Source: Alphaproteobacteria bacterium (GTDB lineage: Bacteria > Pseudomonadota > Alphaproteobacteria > CAAGCB01 > CAG-977). From it: 64,000 nucleotides of DNA. The notes below the pieces were generated by a model that saw only the letters and a program-made list of their open reading frames with translations, was not told where the DNA came from and did no database searches. This document shows positions 35,130 through 43,612 of the stretch, in pieces. The stretch lies in assembly GCA_017616015.1 (NCBI GenBank), contig JAFZYY010000006.1:1-64000 (forward strand). The letters run 5' to 3'. Both the position numbers and the translations under genes were made by a program. Position 1 is the first letter of the stretch. Every line of letters starts with the position of its first letter.

Positions 35130-37490
35130 TTATTCGGAAACCTGTTTCTTGCTTTCCATAATCACGAAAAGCAAAATCGCAAGCAACGCGACAACCACGC
35201 ACCACCCGAAAGCGGATAACTTGGTGTATTCGTTATTGTACGCCACGATAATCGGCGCGACAATCACAGCCACCATGTTAACGACTTTAATCATCGGGTT
35301 CAAAGCCGGACCCGCCGTATCTTTCAGCGGATCGCCGACCGTATCGCCGACGACGCTTGCCTTGTGGCGTTCAGAGCCTTTACCGGTATTCTTCGCGATA
35401 TCGCTCGGTTCATCTTCAATCAGCTTCTTGGCGTTATCCCAAGCACCGCCCGCGTTAGACATGAACACCGCGAGCAACTGACCCGAAACGATAATGCCGG
35501 CCAGGAATCCGCCTAAGGCCTCAACGCCCAGCGAAAGTCCGACGAATATCGGGGAAACAATGCCGAGCAAAGCCAGAATGATCAGTTCTTTCTGCGCCGC
35601 GGCCGTCGAAATCGCAACAGTCGTGCCGTAATCCGGTTCGGCTTTACCTTCAAGAATGCCGAGTCCGAATTGACGGCGCACTTCTTTAACGATCAGGCTC
35701 GCCGCACGTCTTACAGCGTTGATGGCAAACGATGAAAACAGCCAGGGCACCGCAGCGCCGATCAGCATACCCACGAACACAACGGGGTTAGAAACGACAA
35801 TGCCGACATTCTTCAGCAGGATCAGAGCCTGATTCAAGCCTTCTTTAGCCCAGGTAGCGTTCAACGCTTCCTGAACATTACTGACGTCCACCATATAAGA
35901 TCCGAACAGGCTGACCGCCGCAATAACCGCGGAACCGATCGCGACGCCTTTCGTGATGGCTTTGGTCGTATTGCCGACGCCGTCAAGGTCCGCCATGATC
36001 TGACGGGCGTTTTTGGTTTCGGCGCTTTCGTCATCGTGCCAGGCCATTTCGCCGATGCCGTTCGCGTTATCCGCAATCGGACCGAAAGAGTCCATGGCGA
36101 CGTTGTTGCCCGTCAGGGTCAGCATGCCGATACCGGTCATCGCGACACCGTACAGAACATACGTCACCTTTTCGGCCGGAGCCAAACCGTCGATCGTGCC
36201 GAAAATCAGAACGGAAGCGAAAATCGTCACCGCAATGACCAGAACGGACCAAACGGAACTTTCAAGTCCGAGAGCAAAGCCGCTCAGAATAGTGGTCGCG
36301 GAACCCGTATCCGTCGATTTTTTGACTTCGATAACGGGAGCGCCCGTCGTACCAGTAAAGTGTTCGGTAATTCTGTCAATGGCCATCGCCAGAAACACGC
36401 CGATGGTAACAGCCAGGAACGGTCTCCACCAGCCGCCGTTCAATCCTTGCAGATAGAAGTAAGCAACAACAGCAAACAACACGATCGAAATCGTGGCGGA
36501 AGTCACATAACCTCTGAAAATCGCCTTCATGGCGTTGCCTTTCAGGCCGTCATCTCTGACGGCATAGGTGCCGATGATTGAACAGAACACGCCGATACCG
36601 CGCACCAAAAGCGGGTAAACGATCCATTCGTACATACCGGTCACGTGCCACAAAGAAAGACCCAAAATTAAACCGGAAACAATGGTGACTTCGTAAGATT
36701 CGAAAATATCGGCCGCCATACCGGCGCAGTCGCCGACATTATCGCCGACGAGGTCGGCCACAACCGCAGGGTTTCTCGGGTCGTCCTCCGGAATGCCGGC
36801 TTCGACTTTACCGACAAGGTCCGCACCAACGTCCGCCGCTTTCGTATAAATACCGCCGCCGACGCGCATAAACAAAGCAATCAGCGTGCCGCCGAAACCG
36901 AAACCGAGCAACGCGTCAGGCGCGGCAACGCCGAAGATGATGAAAATCAACGTGCCGCCCATCAGGCCGAGGCCGTCCGTCAGCATGCCCGTGCAGGTTC
37001 CCGCACGGTAAGCGATTTTCAAGGATTCGCCAAAAGAGCGTTTCGACGCGGCGGTAACGCGCACGTTCGCCGCGACGGCGATGCGCATGCCGATCTGTCC
37101 GACCATCAAAGAGAACAAAGATCCCAAAATAAAGCTGCCGGCACGCCCGAAAGCTATGATCAATTTGACCGTTTCGTCACTGTATTTGGAAAATCTGATT
37201 TTCGCTTCCGCGGAAACCGGAACGATATAAACGGATAAAAACAGACAAACCGTCAAAACCGCAATCATCGGCATAATGGATTTAAGCTGCTTACGCAGGT
37301 AAGTGTCCGCGCCTTGTTTAATCGCGGTCCAAACTTCGACCATTTTGCCCGTACCGGCATCATTGGCCATGACCTGTTTTTTCAGAAACAGCGTATACCA
37401 CAATCCGATGAAAGCCACCGCCAAAACTCCGAATATTGCATATTGTTCGCTGAGTTTTAATGCGGAAATACCATACAAAATATCACACAT
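35130..37490 (-). CDS. hppA: Membrane-bound proton-pumping pyrophosphatase (786 aa)
   Basis: Integral membrane pyrophosphatase with about 16 transmembrane segments that couples PPi hydrolysis to ion pumping. Substrate-binding motifs are DVGADLVGKVEAGIPEDDPR and DNVGDCAGMAADIFESYE, with the second acidic motif DSFGPIADNANGIGEM. GNTTKAITKG carries Lys where K+-dependent enzymes have Ala, indicating a K+-independent, H+-pumping type. It is longer than the usual 660-720 aa. Monocistronic. It could energise the membrane and recycle PPi under low oxygen. Confidence 0.95.
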   Translation of the reverse strand: MCDILYGISALKLSEQYAIFGVLAVAFIGLWYTLFLKKQVMANDAGTGKMVEVWTAIKQGADTYLRKQLKSIMPMIAVLTVCLFLSVYIVPVSAEAKIRFSKYSDETVKLIIAFGRAGSFILGSLFSLMVGQIGMRIAVAANVRVTAASKRSFGESLKIAYRAGTCTGMLTDGLGLMGGTLIFIIFGVAAPDALLGFGFGGTLIALFMRVGGGIYTKAADVGADLVGKVEAGIPEDDPRNPAVVADLVGDNVGDCAGMAADIFESYEVTIVSGLILGLSLWHVTGMYEWIVYPLLVRGIGVFCSIIGTYAVRDDGLKGNAMKAIFRGYVTSATISIVLFAVVAYFYLQGLNGGWWRPFLAVTIGVFLAMAIDRITEHFTGTTGAPVIEVKKSTDTGSATTILSGFALGLESSVWSVLVIAVTIFASVLIFGTIDGLAPAEKVTYVLYGVAMTGIGMLTLTGNNVAMDSFGPIADNANGIGEMAWHDDESAETKNARQIMADLDGVGNTTKAITKGVAIGSAVIAAVSLFGSYMVDVSNVQEALNATWAKEGLNQALILLKNVGIVVSNPVVFVGMLIGAAVPWLFSSFAINAVRRAASLIVKEVRRQFGLGILEGKAEPDYGTTVAISTAAAQKELIILALLGIVSPIFVGLSLGVEALGGFLAGIIVSGQLLAVFMSNAGGAWDNAKKLIEDEPSDIAKNTGKGSERHKASVVGDTVGDPLKDTAGPALNPMIKVVNMVAVIVAPIIVAYNNEYTKLSAFGWCVVVALLAILLFVIMESKKQVSE

Positions 37491-37662
37491 AAAAGCCCCC
37501 TGATATAAAACTATGTTTCATCATATACACCAAATTCAAAGCCTCTGTCTATGCTTAAAATCACTAATGCGATTTGCTCATAAGCGTTTTTTTCAGCGGC
37601 ATATTTCAAGAAAACCTGTTATTCTGGAGTATACTTTTATTTCTGCAACACGCTGAGGCTTC

Positions 37663-38136
37663 ATGAACGTCATTGAATATTTTAAATCCCCGAACAAAGA
37701 ACGCTGGAAAAACGAAATAAACAAAGGCGACTGGTCCGCGGCGAAGTTATTATTTTCTTTGCTTGACCGGGGAAAACTGAAAGAGCTTTGCGGGCAATCG
37801 TCGGAAGTTTATTTGCTGACCGACAATGACAAATTAGTTTCTTTCGCCGTCCTGGCCGAACAAGACGAAATCGACGCGCCGGAGCTTTCTCCCTGGATCG
37901 GCTTTGTATACACGTTTCCGGCTTATCGCGGACATCATTGCGCCGGCAAATTAATCGGGCATATCTGCGCCGTTCTGAAATCCGAGCAAAAGACCCGTGT
38001 TTATATTTCAACGCAGGAAACGGGACTTTATGAAAAGTACGGGTTTGTCTTTCTGAAAACAATGACGAACCGGGAAGGAAATCCGACAAAAGTATATACA
38101 AAAGAGTTGCGCGATCAGTCGCCGTACTCACCGTAA
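37663..38136 (+). CDS. GNAT-family acetyltransferase (157 aa)
   Basis: Acetyl-CoA-dependent acetyltransferase; the acetyl-CoA loop is FPAYRGHHCAGKLI, and VYISTQETGLYEKYGFVF forms the terminal strand-helix typical of the fold. N-terminal WKNEINKGDWSAAKLL is unlike common subfamilies; substrate unknown. RBS GAGG. Separate from the cupin gene by 79 bases. Confidence 0.83.
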   Translation: MNVIEYFKSPNKERWKNEINKGDWSAAKLLFSLLDRGKLKELCGQSSEVYLLTDNDKLVSFAVLAEQDEIDAPELSPWIGFVYTFPAYRGHHCAGKLIGHICAVLKSEQKTRVYISTQETGLYEKYGFVFLKTMTNREGNPTKVYTKELRDQSPYSP

Positions 38137-38215
38137 AGATGATATGCCGTTGACTTTAAGGCATTATCGGATCACAATCTCCCGTAAATTCACTCTATAA
38201 AAAAGGACAACAAAA

Positions 38216-38563
38216 ATGACAGCCCGAAAAGAAATGCTTGCGCAAACAAACGCGGTTTGGAACGGCGATAAATTAACTCCGGTTAAACTGGAAAATCCTG
38301 AGATCAGCCTTCTCAAAATATCCCTGCCCGTCGGAGAAAAACTGCCGATGCACAAACACCCGATGATTAATGTCGCCTATATGCTGAAGGGGCAATTAAC
38401 CGTTCACACTGAAGACGGGACTCAAAAAACTTTTTGCGCCGGCGAACCGATTGTCGAGGTTATTGATACATGGCATTATGGTGAAAACACGGGAGATGAA
38501 CCGGTGGAAATGGTTGTTACCTATGTCGGTGAAAAGGGAATGTCTTTATCGGAAAACAAATGA
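38216..38563 (+). CDS. Cupin-domain protein (115 aa)
   Basis: Single small beta-barrel. The first cupin motif appears as GEKLPMHKHPMINVAYMLKG and the second as IVEVIDTWHYGENTGDEP; the two His of motif 1 and the late His are likely metal ligands. Function unknown. Its end overlaps the tcdA start by 4 bases (ATGA), so it is coupled to it. Confidence 0.85.
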   Translation: MTARKEMLAQTNAVWNGDKLTPVKLENPEISLLKISLPVGEKLPMHKHPMINVAYMLKGQLTVHTEDGTQKTFCAGEPIVEVIDTWHYGENTGDEPVEMVVTYVGEKGMSLSENK

Positions 38564-39276
38564 CGGATTCTCCTTTTGCCAGAACGGAACTGATTTTCGG
38601 GAAAGAAGCGCTGGACAAGCTGGCGCGCTTCCGCGTTGCCGTATTCGGTATCGGCGGCGTCGGCGGCTATGCGGTCGAAGCTTTGGCTCGATCGGGAATC
38701 GGCGCTTTGGATTTAATCGACAATGATACCGTTGCCGTCAGCAACTTAAACCGGCAAATTGTCGCGACGACCAAAACGATCGGACAGTATAAAGTCGATG
38801 TGGCGGCAAAGCGTGTTTCGGAAATCAATCCCGAATGCGCCGTCAGAACGTATAAAACTTTTTTCCTGCCGGAAACGGCCGGAGAATTCGACTTTTCGCA
38901 ATATGACTACGTTGTGGACGCGATTGACACGGTTTCGGGTAAAATCGGTTTGGTTCTTGCCGCTCAAACGGCCGGCGTGCCGGTCATTTCCGCAATGGGA
39001 GCCGGCAATAAAATCGATCCGACGGCGTTTGAAGTCGCGGACATTTATAAAACGTCGGTTTGTCCTTTGGCTCATGTCATGCGCAAAGAATTGAAAAAGC
39101 GGGGCGTTAAGAGCTTAAAAGTCGTTTATTCCAAAGAAAATCCCGTGACACCCGCAACATCGGCGGACAGCCGCAAAAGAGTTCCCGGCTCGACGGCTTT
39201 CGTGCCGCCCGTTGTCGGATTAATCATTGCGGGAGAAGTCGTTAAAGACCTGATCCGCGTTCACTCGAAACAATAA
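38560..39276 (+). CDS. tcdA: tRNA threonylcarbamoyladenosine dehydratase TcdA (238 aa)
   Basis: E1-like enzyme that cyclises t6A37 to ct6A37 in tRNA. The adenylation nucleotide-binding motif VFGIGGVGGYAVEALARSGIG, NLNRQ, DAIDTV and the SVCPLAHVMRKELKKRGV region are typical of TcdA/CsdL rather than ThiF or MoeB. Full length for bacterial TcdA short forms. Overlaps the cupin gene. Confidence 0.92.
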   Translation: MTDSPFARTELIFGKEALDKLARFRVAVFGIGGVGGYAVEALARSGIGALDLIDNDTVAVSNLNRQIVATTKTIGQYKVDVAAKRVSEINPECAVRTYKTFFLPETAGEFDFSQYDYVVDAIDTVSGKIGLVLAAQTAGVPVISAMGAGNKIDPTAFEVADIYKTSVCPLAHVMRKELKKRGVKSLKVVYSKENPVTPATSADSRKRVPGSTAFVPPVVGLIIAGEVVKDLIRVHSKQ

Positions 39277-39329
39277 AAACGCCACACGCAAAAGAAGTTT
39301 AAACGCCTTTCGTTTCAAACAAGACGTTT

Positions 39330-39357
39330 TTGACAAAAAAAATTTTTTATATACAAT
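39330..39357 (+). promoter_or_regulatory. Sigma-70-like promoter of HExxH gene A
   Basis: TTGACA, 16-base A/T spacer, TACAAT. The ATG is 40 bases on. Confidence 0.72.
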
Positions 39358-39396
39358 ATTTTTATTCGTTTTGTTTTTATAGCAAGGAGCTAACTG

Positions 39397-40488
39397 ATGG
39401 GTCTTTTACAGCATGCTTTCGAAAATCCGAAGGCGCGAATGAATTCTTCGTTTTTGGGGCAGCTGTTTTCTTTGCCTGTTACATTCCGTTCCTACAAAGA
39501 CAAACAACCGCTTGTCGATGTTAAAATAAAGGGCGCCAGATTTGAACAGCGCCGAATGACTGCCCTGATTAACACGATCGCGAAAAATTCGCCGACCGGC
39601 CGTAAAATTTTGGAAGCGGCGGCGAAAGAAGGATATACCTTCAGTTTCGAATATCAGGTAGGCAGTTACGGTTTTTGCAACGCGAAAGAAAAAGTCATTT
39701 GCCTGAATCCGAAGGCAAGAGACTCTCTGCTTGTCACAACTTTAGTGCATGAAGCGCGTCACGCTCAACAGCATACCAGCGGCATTTCGTCCCAGTTTTG
39801 CAGTTATGACGTGGCGACCGAACTGAAATTGCGCCGCGCGACCGAAGCCGACGCGCAGGCTGTTTCGGCGCAGGCGGCTTTGGAAATACGCGCCGCCACA
39901 AAAGACGAATCTATTTGGAAACGCTTCAAAAAAACCTTCAAAGAAATTGCTAATAACATGAAAGAACCTGATCTTTCCGCCTCTGTGGATTCTGTCGTTG
40001 CCAACAGCGAAAAAAATATGAAAGACGCGTTTAAAGGCTGGTTTAAACGTTGGCAAACCGTCGATTCGTACGAACAGGGCTATCTCCACTCTCTTTTGAC
40101 AAAAGCGGATAAATTTGCCGATCCGGAAAAAGCCGCCGCTTATTTTGCGGAAAAACCGTTCAAAGGATCTATGTCTTCCGCAGAAATTCTGAAAAAAATC
40201 TGCACGACCGACAAAGGAAAATGCTATTTTGCCGATGATTTGGACATCATGGATCGCGAAGGAGCCATGTGCGGCATCTGTAAAGATACGCGCGAAGCGG
40301 CCGACAAGTTCTTTAAGGAAAGAGAAAAACTAACTGGGCAGGCGCCGGACGAAAGTTATAAAAATCTGCCCAGCCGCGGCAATTTATTCGAAAGTTTGCG
40401 GATAATAGCCTTCTCAAGACCGGGAAAAGCCGCTGATTTCAGCATTAAATCAAAATTGCTTTCCTTAAAGAAAAACAAAGGCAGATAG
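39397..40488 (+). CDS. Putative HExxH metallopeptidase A (363 aa)
   Basis: Zinc-site core TTLVHEARHAQQH (HEARH 118-122), then ATELKLRRATEADAQA with Glu150 as likely third ligand, i.e. a gluzincin-like HExxH...ExDA pattern resembling DUF6782-type putative peptidases (family name recalled, not searched). A conserved N-terminal block INTIAKNSPTGRKILE precedes it. Four cysteines near residues 290-305 (CTTDKGKCYF, CGICKDT) could form a second metal site. No signal peptide; the tail is basic (SLLSLKKNKGR). RBS AAGGAG. Close paralogue of the next gene over its whole length. Confidence 0.75.
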   Translation: MGLLQHAFENPKARMNSSFLGQLFSLPVTFRSYKDKQPLVDVKIKGARFEQRRMTALINTIAKNSPTGRKILEAAAKEGYTFSFEYQVGSYGFCNAKEKVICLNPKARDSLLVTTLVHEARHAQQHTSGISSQFCSYDVATELKLRRATEADAQAVSAQAALEIRAATKDESIWKRFKKTFKEIANNMKEPDLSASVDSVVANSEKNMKDAFKGWFKRWQTVDSYEQGYLHSLLTKADKFADPEKAAAYFAEKPFKGSMSSAEILKKICTTDKGKCYFADDLDIMDREGAMCGICKDTREAADKFFKEREKLTGQAPDESYKNLPSRGNLFESLRIIAFSRPGKAADFSIKSKLLSLKKNKGR

Positions 40489-40563
40489 GCGGTTATTTAT
40501 AAAACTTTTGCCCGTCCGGCAAAAGATCCGATACCGCGCACGGCGCGCGATTAAGAATCCTTT

Positions 40564-40592
40564 TTGACAGAAAACAGAATTTTATATATAAT
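40564..40592 (+). promoter_or_regulatory. Near-perfect sigma-70 promoter of HExxH gene B
   Basis: TTGACA, 17-base spacer, TATAAT: both hexamers match the consensus completely. Strong constitutive transcription is expected. Confidence 0.88.
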
Positions 40593-40625
40593 TTTTTCCC
40601 GTTCGTTTCAGAAGGATTTAATTCA

Positions 40626-41750
40626 ATGGGAAAAATACGGAACGCTTTTGAAAATTCAAATACGCAGGAAGGTTCTTTTCTTTTAGGACGACTGTTTTCT
40701 TCTCCGATTATCCGCGGTTTTTACAAAGATGAAAAGCCGGCTATTGATATTAAACTGGAAGGAAGCAGAAACGAAAAGCGCAGGCTTATTTCCCTGATTA
40801 ATACAATCGCGAACAATTCTCCGACCGGACGCAGGATTCTGGAGACCGCCGCAGAAGCCGGATTCACATTCGGCTTTGAATGCCAGTTGGGCAGTTACGG
40901 TTTTTGTGATCCTTCCGAAAAAAGAATTTGCCTGAATCCCGTTACAAACGATGCGGAATTGACCACGACTTTGACGCATGAAGCCCGTCACGCTCAACAG
41001 TACGCAAACGGCGTTCCGAATAAATTCTGCGCTTTTGACGTTGCAACCGAATTAAAGCTGCGCCGTGCAACAGAAGCGGACGCGCAGGCGGCGGCGGCGC
41101 AAACCGCTTTGGAAATCCGCGCGTCGACAAAAGACGAAACTGTATGGAGAGCATTTGAACATTCGGACAGGCTTATCGCCAGAAGCGTTTACAGACCGCC
41201 TCTTTCAGAATCTTTGTCTTCCGTTGTTGCCGCCAGTGATCGGAATATGCAGAACGCCTTTGAAGGCTGGTTCAAAGACAAACAAATCATCAACGCGTAT
41301 GAAGAAAGCTATTTGTATGCACATCTGACCAACATCGAAAAACAGTCTAAAACTGCGGACAAAGTGGCATATTTTGCCCACAGGCCTTTCGAAGGCCACA
41401 AAACGTCGGCTGAAATTCTGAATATGGTTTGCCTGAATGAAAAAGGAAAATGCTATTTTTCAGATGACGTGAGTATCATGGATTTAACGCCGAGTATGTG
41501 CGGTCTTTGTCAGGAAACGCGCGCCGCGGCAGATGCGTTCTTTCAGGAACGGGAACAAATAACGGGGCAAGCGCCTGACACCAGTTATAAAGATCTGCCC
41601 GACCGCGGTAGGCTGCCCAACGCCATTGAAACGAAATTAGCGATGATGAACGGCCTGCGACAAAAACCTGAAGACAGCGGGAAATCAACCAAAAAAACTC
41701 CGTTGAAATCATTGGTTGCCCGCATAAAAAAAGCGCGTCAGGAACGGTAA
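40626..41750 (+). CDS. Putative HExxH metallopeptidase B (374 aa)
   Basis: Full-length paralogue of the preceding gene. Same blocks: INTIANNSPTGRRILE, LGSYGFC, TTLTHEARHAQQY (HEARH 118-122), ATELKLRRATEADAQA (Glu150), CLNEKGKCYFSDDVSIMDL and CGLCQETR. The zinc ligands are identical in place, so both copies are probably active peptidases. They differ mainly between residues 170-260 and at the C-terminus (LVARIKKARQER, basic). No signal peptide. Own promoter and RBS (GAAGGA), so it is transcribed separately from copy A. Confidence 0.77.
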   Translation: MGKIRNAFENSNTQEGSFLLGRLFSSPIIRGFYKDEKPAIDIKLEGSRNEKRRLISLINTIANNSPTGRRILETAAEAGFTFGFECQLGSYGFCDPSEKRICLNPVTNDAELTTTLTHEARHAQQYANGVPNKFCAFDVATELKLRRATEADAQAAAAQTALEIRASTKDETVWRAFEHSDRLIARSVYRPPLSESLSSVVAASDRNMQNAFEGWFKDKQIINAYEESYLYAHLTNIEKQSKTADKVAYFAHRPFEGHKTSAEILNMVCLNEKGKCYFSDDVSIMDLTPSMCGLCQETRAAADAFFQEREQITGQAPDTSYKDLPDRGRLPNAIETKLAMMNGLRQKPEDSGKSTKKTPLKSLVARIKKARQER

Positions 41751-41788
41751 CGCCTAAAGGCAACAGCGCGCTGAAAAGTGCGTTTTCC

Positions 41789-42409
41789 TCAATCGTTCAT
41801 TTTTTCACAGATAACCGTATCCATGCAGTGATAGTGCGGCATGCCGTTGCTGTTGTCTTCAAAAATCACTTCGTCAATGCGACGGAATTTCCAATCGGCC
41901 AGAAAAGAGAATAATTCCCCCGATTTCCACATTTTTTCCTCTTTGTCCCAATCGGGCGGCAAATCCAAAAACGGCTTTTCCACAAATACGTTGAAAAAGG
42001 CTAAGCCGCCGGTCTTTGTCAAACGGCGTACCTTGTCGAAAAAGCCCGCTTTGTTTTCATCGAACAGATACTGAATCGTCCCCGTCGAATAAACGATGTC
42101 GAAATTTTCATTTAACCGGAACGTATTGATGTCGTCCACAAAAGCATTTAACTGAACGCCTTGCATTTCGGCCAGTTTTAAAGTTTTCCGAACGCCGTTT
42201 TCCGTTAAATCGAAAGCCGTCACGTCATAACCCAGCCGAGCCATATAAACGGCGTCTTTTCCTTCGCCGCAGCCGATATCCAGAACTTTTTTCGATTTAT
42301 CCGGCGGACACAGCGCCGCCAGCTCATCACAGAAAGCGGCAGGCTCTTTTCCCCAATAATAAGAGTCCCCTTCATACCATTTTTCATAGTTTGTGCGAAT
42401 ATCATTCAT
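41789..42409 (-). CDS. TehB-like SAM-dependent methyltransferase (206 aa)
   Basis: Small methyltransferase. SAM motif I is KVLDIGCGEGKDAVYMARLG, followed by VTAFDLTENGVRKTL and YSTGTIQYLFDENKAGFF. It looks like the TehB/tellurite-resistance group, which methylates small molecules; function is not certain. The ATG at 42409 has CGGAG upstream. It lies in the opposite direction between two HExxH genes. Confidence 0.85.
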   Translation of the reverse strand: MNDIRTNYEKWYEGDSYYWGKEPAAFCDELAALCPPDKSKKVLDIGCGEGKDAVYMARLGYDVTAFDLTENGVRKTLKLAEMQGVQLNAFVDDINTFRLNENFDIVYSTGTIQYLFDENKAGFFDKVRRLTKTGGLAFFNVFVEKPFLDLPPDWDKEEKMWKSGELFSFLADWKFRRIDEVIFEDNSNGMPHYHCMDTVICEKMND

Positions 42410-42499
42410 TTTGCACGCTCCGTTTTTTGTCTTTTTTATCAAGATAGCATACTCTTATACATTTTAAGCATTTTTTACAAATTTTTTTATACAAAAAAC

Positions 42500-42527
42500 T
42501 TGACAAATTTGTCACAAACAGTATGCT
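42500..42527 (+). promoter_or_regulatory. Sigma-70 promoter of HExxH gene C
   Basis: TTGACA, 16-base spacer, TATGCT, 36 bases before the ATG. Confidence 0.75.
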
Positions 42528-42562
42528 GAACTTAATCGTTGTTTATTTAGGAATAATATGTC

Positions 42563-43567
42563 ATGTCCAGATACGAAGATTTTATGAAAAACGTTTACAT
42601 TCGCAGATTCCCCAGCGGCGCTGAAAATCAGGCGTCCAAAGGCCCCTTGAAAAAAGCCTTTGAAGACGAGCAGGATTATGATCAGTCGCCGGAACGTATG
42701 GAACGGCTGAAAAAGATTTTAAAGAAAACCGAAATCGGTCGTGAAACACTGGATTTTCTGGATCAAAAAGGGTCGGAGCTGATCTTTGAAAAAATGCCGT
42801 ATTACGGTTACTTCAGCCCCGAAGAAAACATTGTCGCGCTCAGTCCGCGTTTTTCCGACGAAGATTTGGCCATCACCTTCATTCACGAAGTGCGCCATGC
42901 CCGTCAGGACTCCATTATGACGAACACGTCTTCCGACATGACGCCGGAAACAATTCTGAAAAACGGCTTTTTGATTGAAGCTGACGCCTGTGCCGCCGAA
43001 TGCGTCTTTGCGCATCAGATGATGGAATTGGGCGACAATTCGATTTTTGAAGCGCATCAGAAAACCGCTTATGCGCCGATGAGCACAGCTTTCGAAGAAG
43101 AATTCGAAAAATCGCACGATTGGAACAAAGCGCGCGAAGCCGCTATGATGGCGTGGTACGACCTGCCGGTTAAGCCGGGATACGCCGATCAGTATATCGA
43201 CTTTATGAAAGAAATCGTCAAAAATAATGATTCGGCCGACTTCAGAAATGAAATGGATACCAAAAAAATGGCGCAGATGCTGTGTTTGGATTCAAACGGC
43301 GAATGCTATATCCAGAATCCGAAGAAACTGGAATCGCCCGAAAAGTTGAACGTCAGCGAAAAACAGGCCAATACGATGATGCAGACATTAAAGACGTTCA
43401 TCAGACGTCAGAACCGTCCGGCCGAACGTCTGGGATTGGACAAAGTTTATGTCGAGCATAGCGATGGTACCTATACGACGGTTCGCGAAGAAATGAAAAA
43501 GGCGAAAGCGAAGGAAAAAAACAACGCCGCTGTTCGCAACGCGGCCAACGGCAAAGGCGGCCGTTAA
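42563..43567 (+). CDS. Putative HExxH metallopeptidase C (334 aa)
   Basis: More distant member of the same group: ITFIHEVRHARQD (HEVRH 108-112) and, 26 residues on, FLIEADACAAECVFAHQM (Glu139). Upstream the block ERLKKILKKTEIGRETLDFL parallels the STGRKILE block of the other copies. CLDSNGECYIQNP matches the CxxxGKCYF motif of genes A and B. No signal peptide. Basic, Gly-rich tail (VRNAANGKGGR). Own promoter; a terminator follows. Substrate, inhibitor and secretion route unknown. Confidence 0.73.
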   Translation: MSRYEDFMKNVYIRRFPSGAENQASKGPLKKAFEDEQDYDQSPERMERLKKILKKTEIGRETLDFLDQKGSELIFEKMPYYGYFSPEENIVALSPRFSDEDLAITFIHEVRHARQDSIMTNTSSDMTPETILKNGFLIEADACAAECVFAHQMMELGDNSIFEAHQKTAYAPMSTAFEEEFEKSHDWNKAREAAMMAWYDLPVKPGYADQYIDFMKEIVKNNDSADFRNEMDTKKMAQMLCLDSNGECYIQNPKKLESPEKLNVSEKQANTMMQTLKTFIRRQNRPAERLGLDKVYVEHSDGTYTTVREEMKKAKAKEKNNAAVRNAANGKGGR

Positions 43568-43579
43568 GAAAACAAATAC

Positions 43580-43611
43580 AAAAAATCCCCGCATTCGCGG
43601 GGATTTTTTTG
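43580..43611 (+). terminator. Bidirectional terminator
   Basis: AAAATCCCCGC/GCGGGGATTTT around ATTC, between HExxH gene C and the convergent DXS-like gene. Confidence 0.92.
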
Positions 43612-43612
43612 C

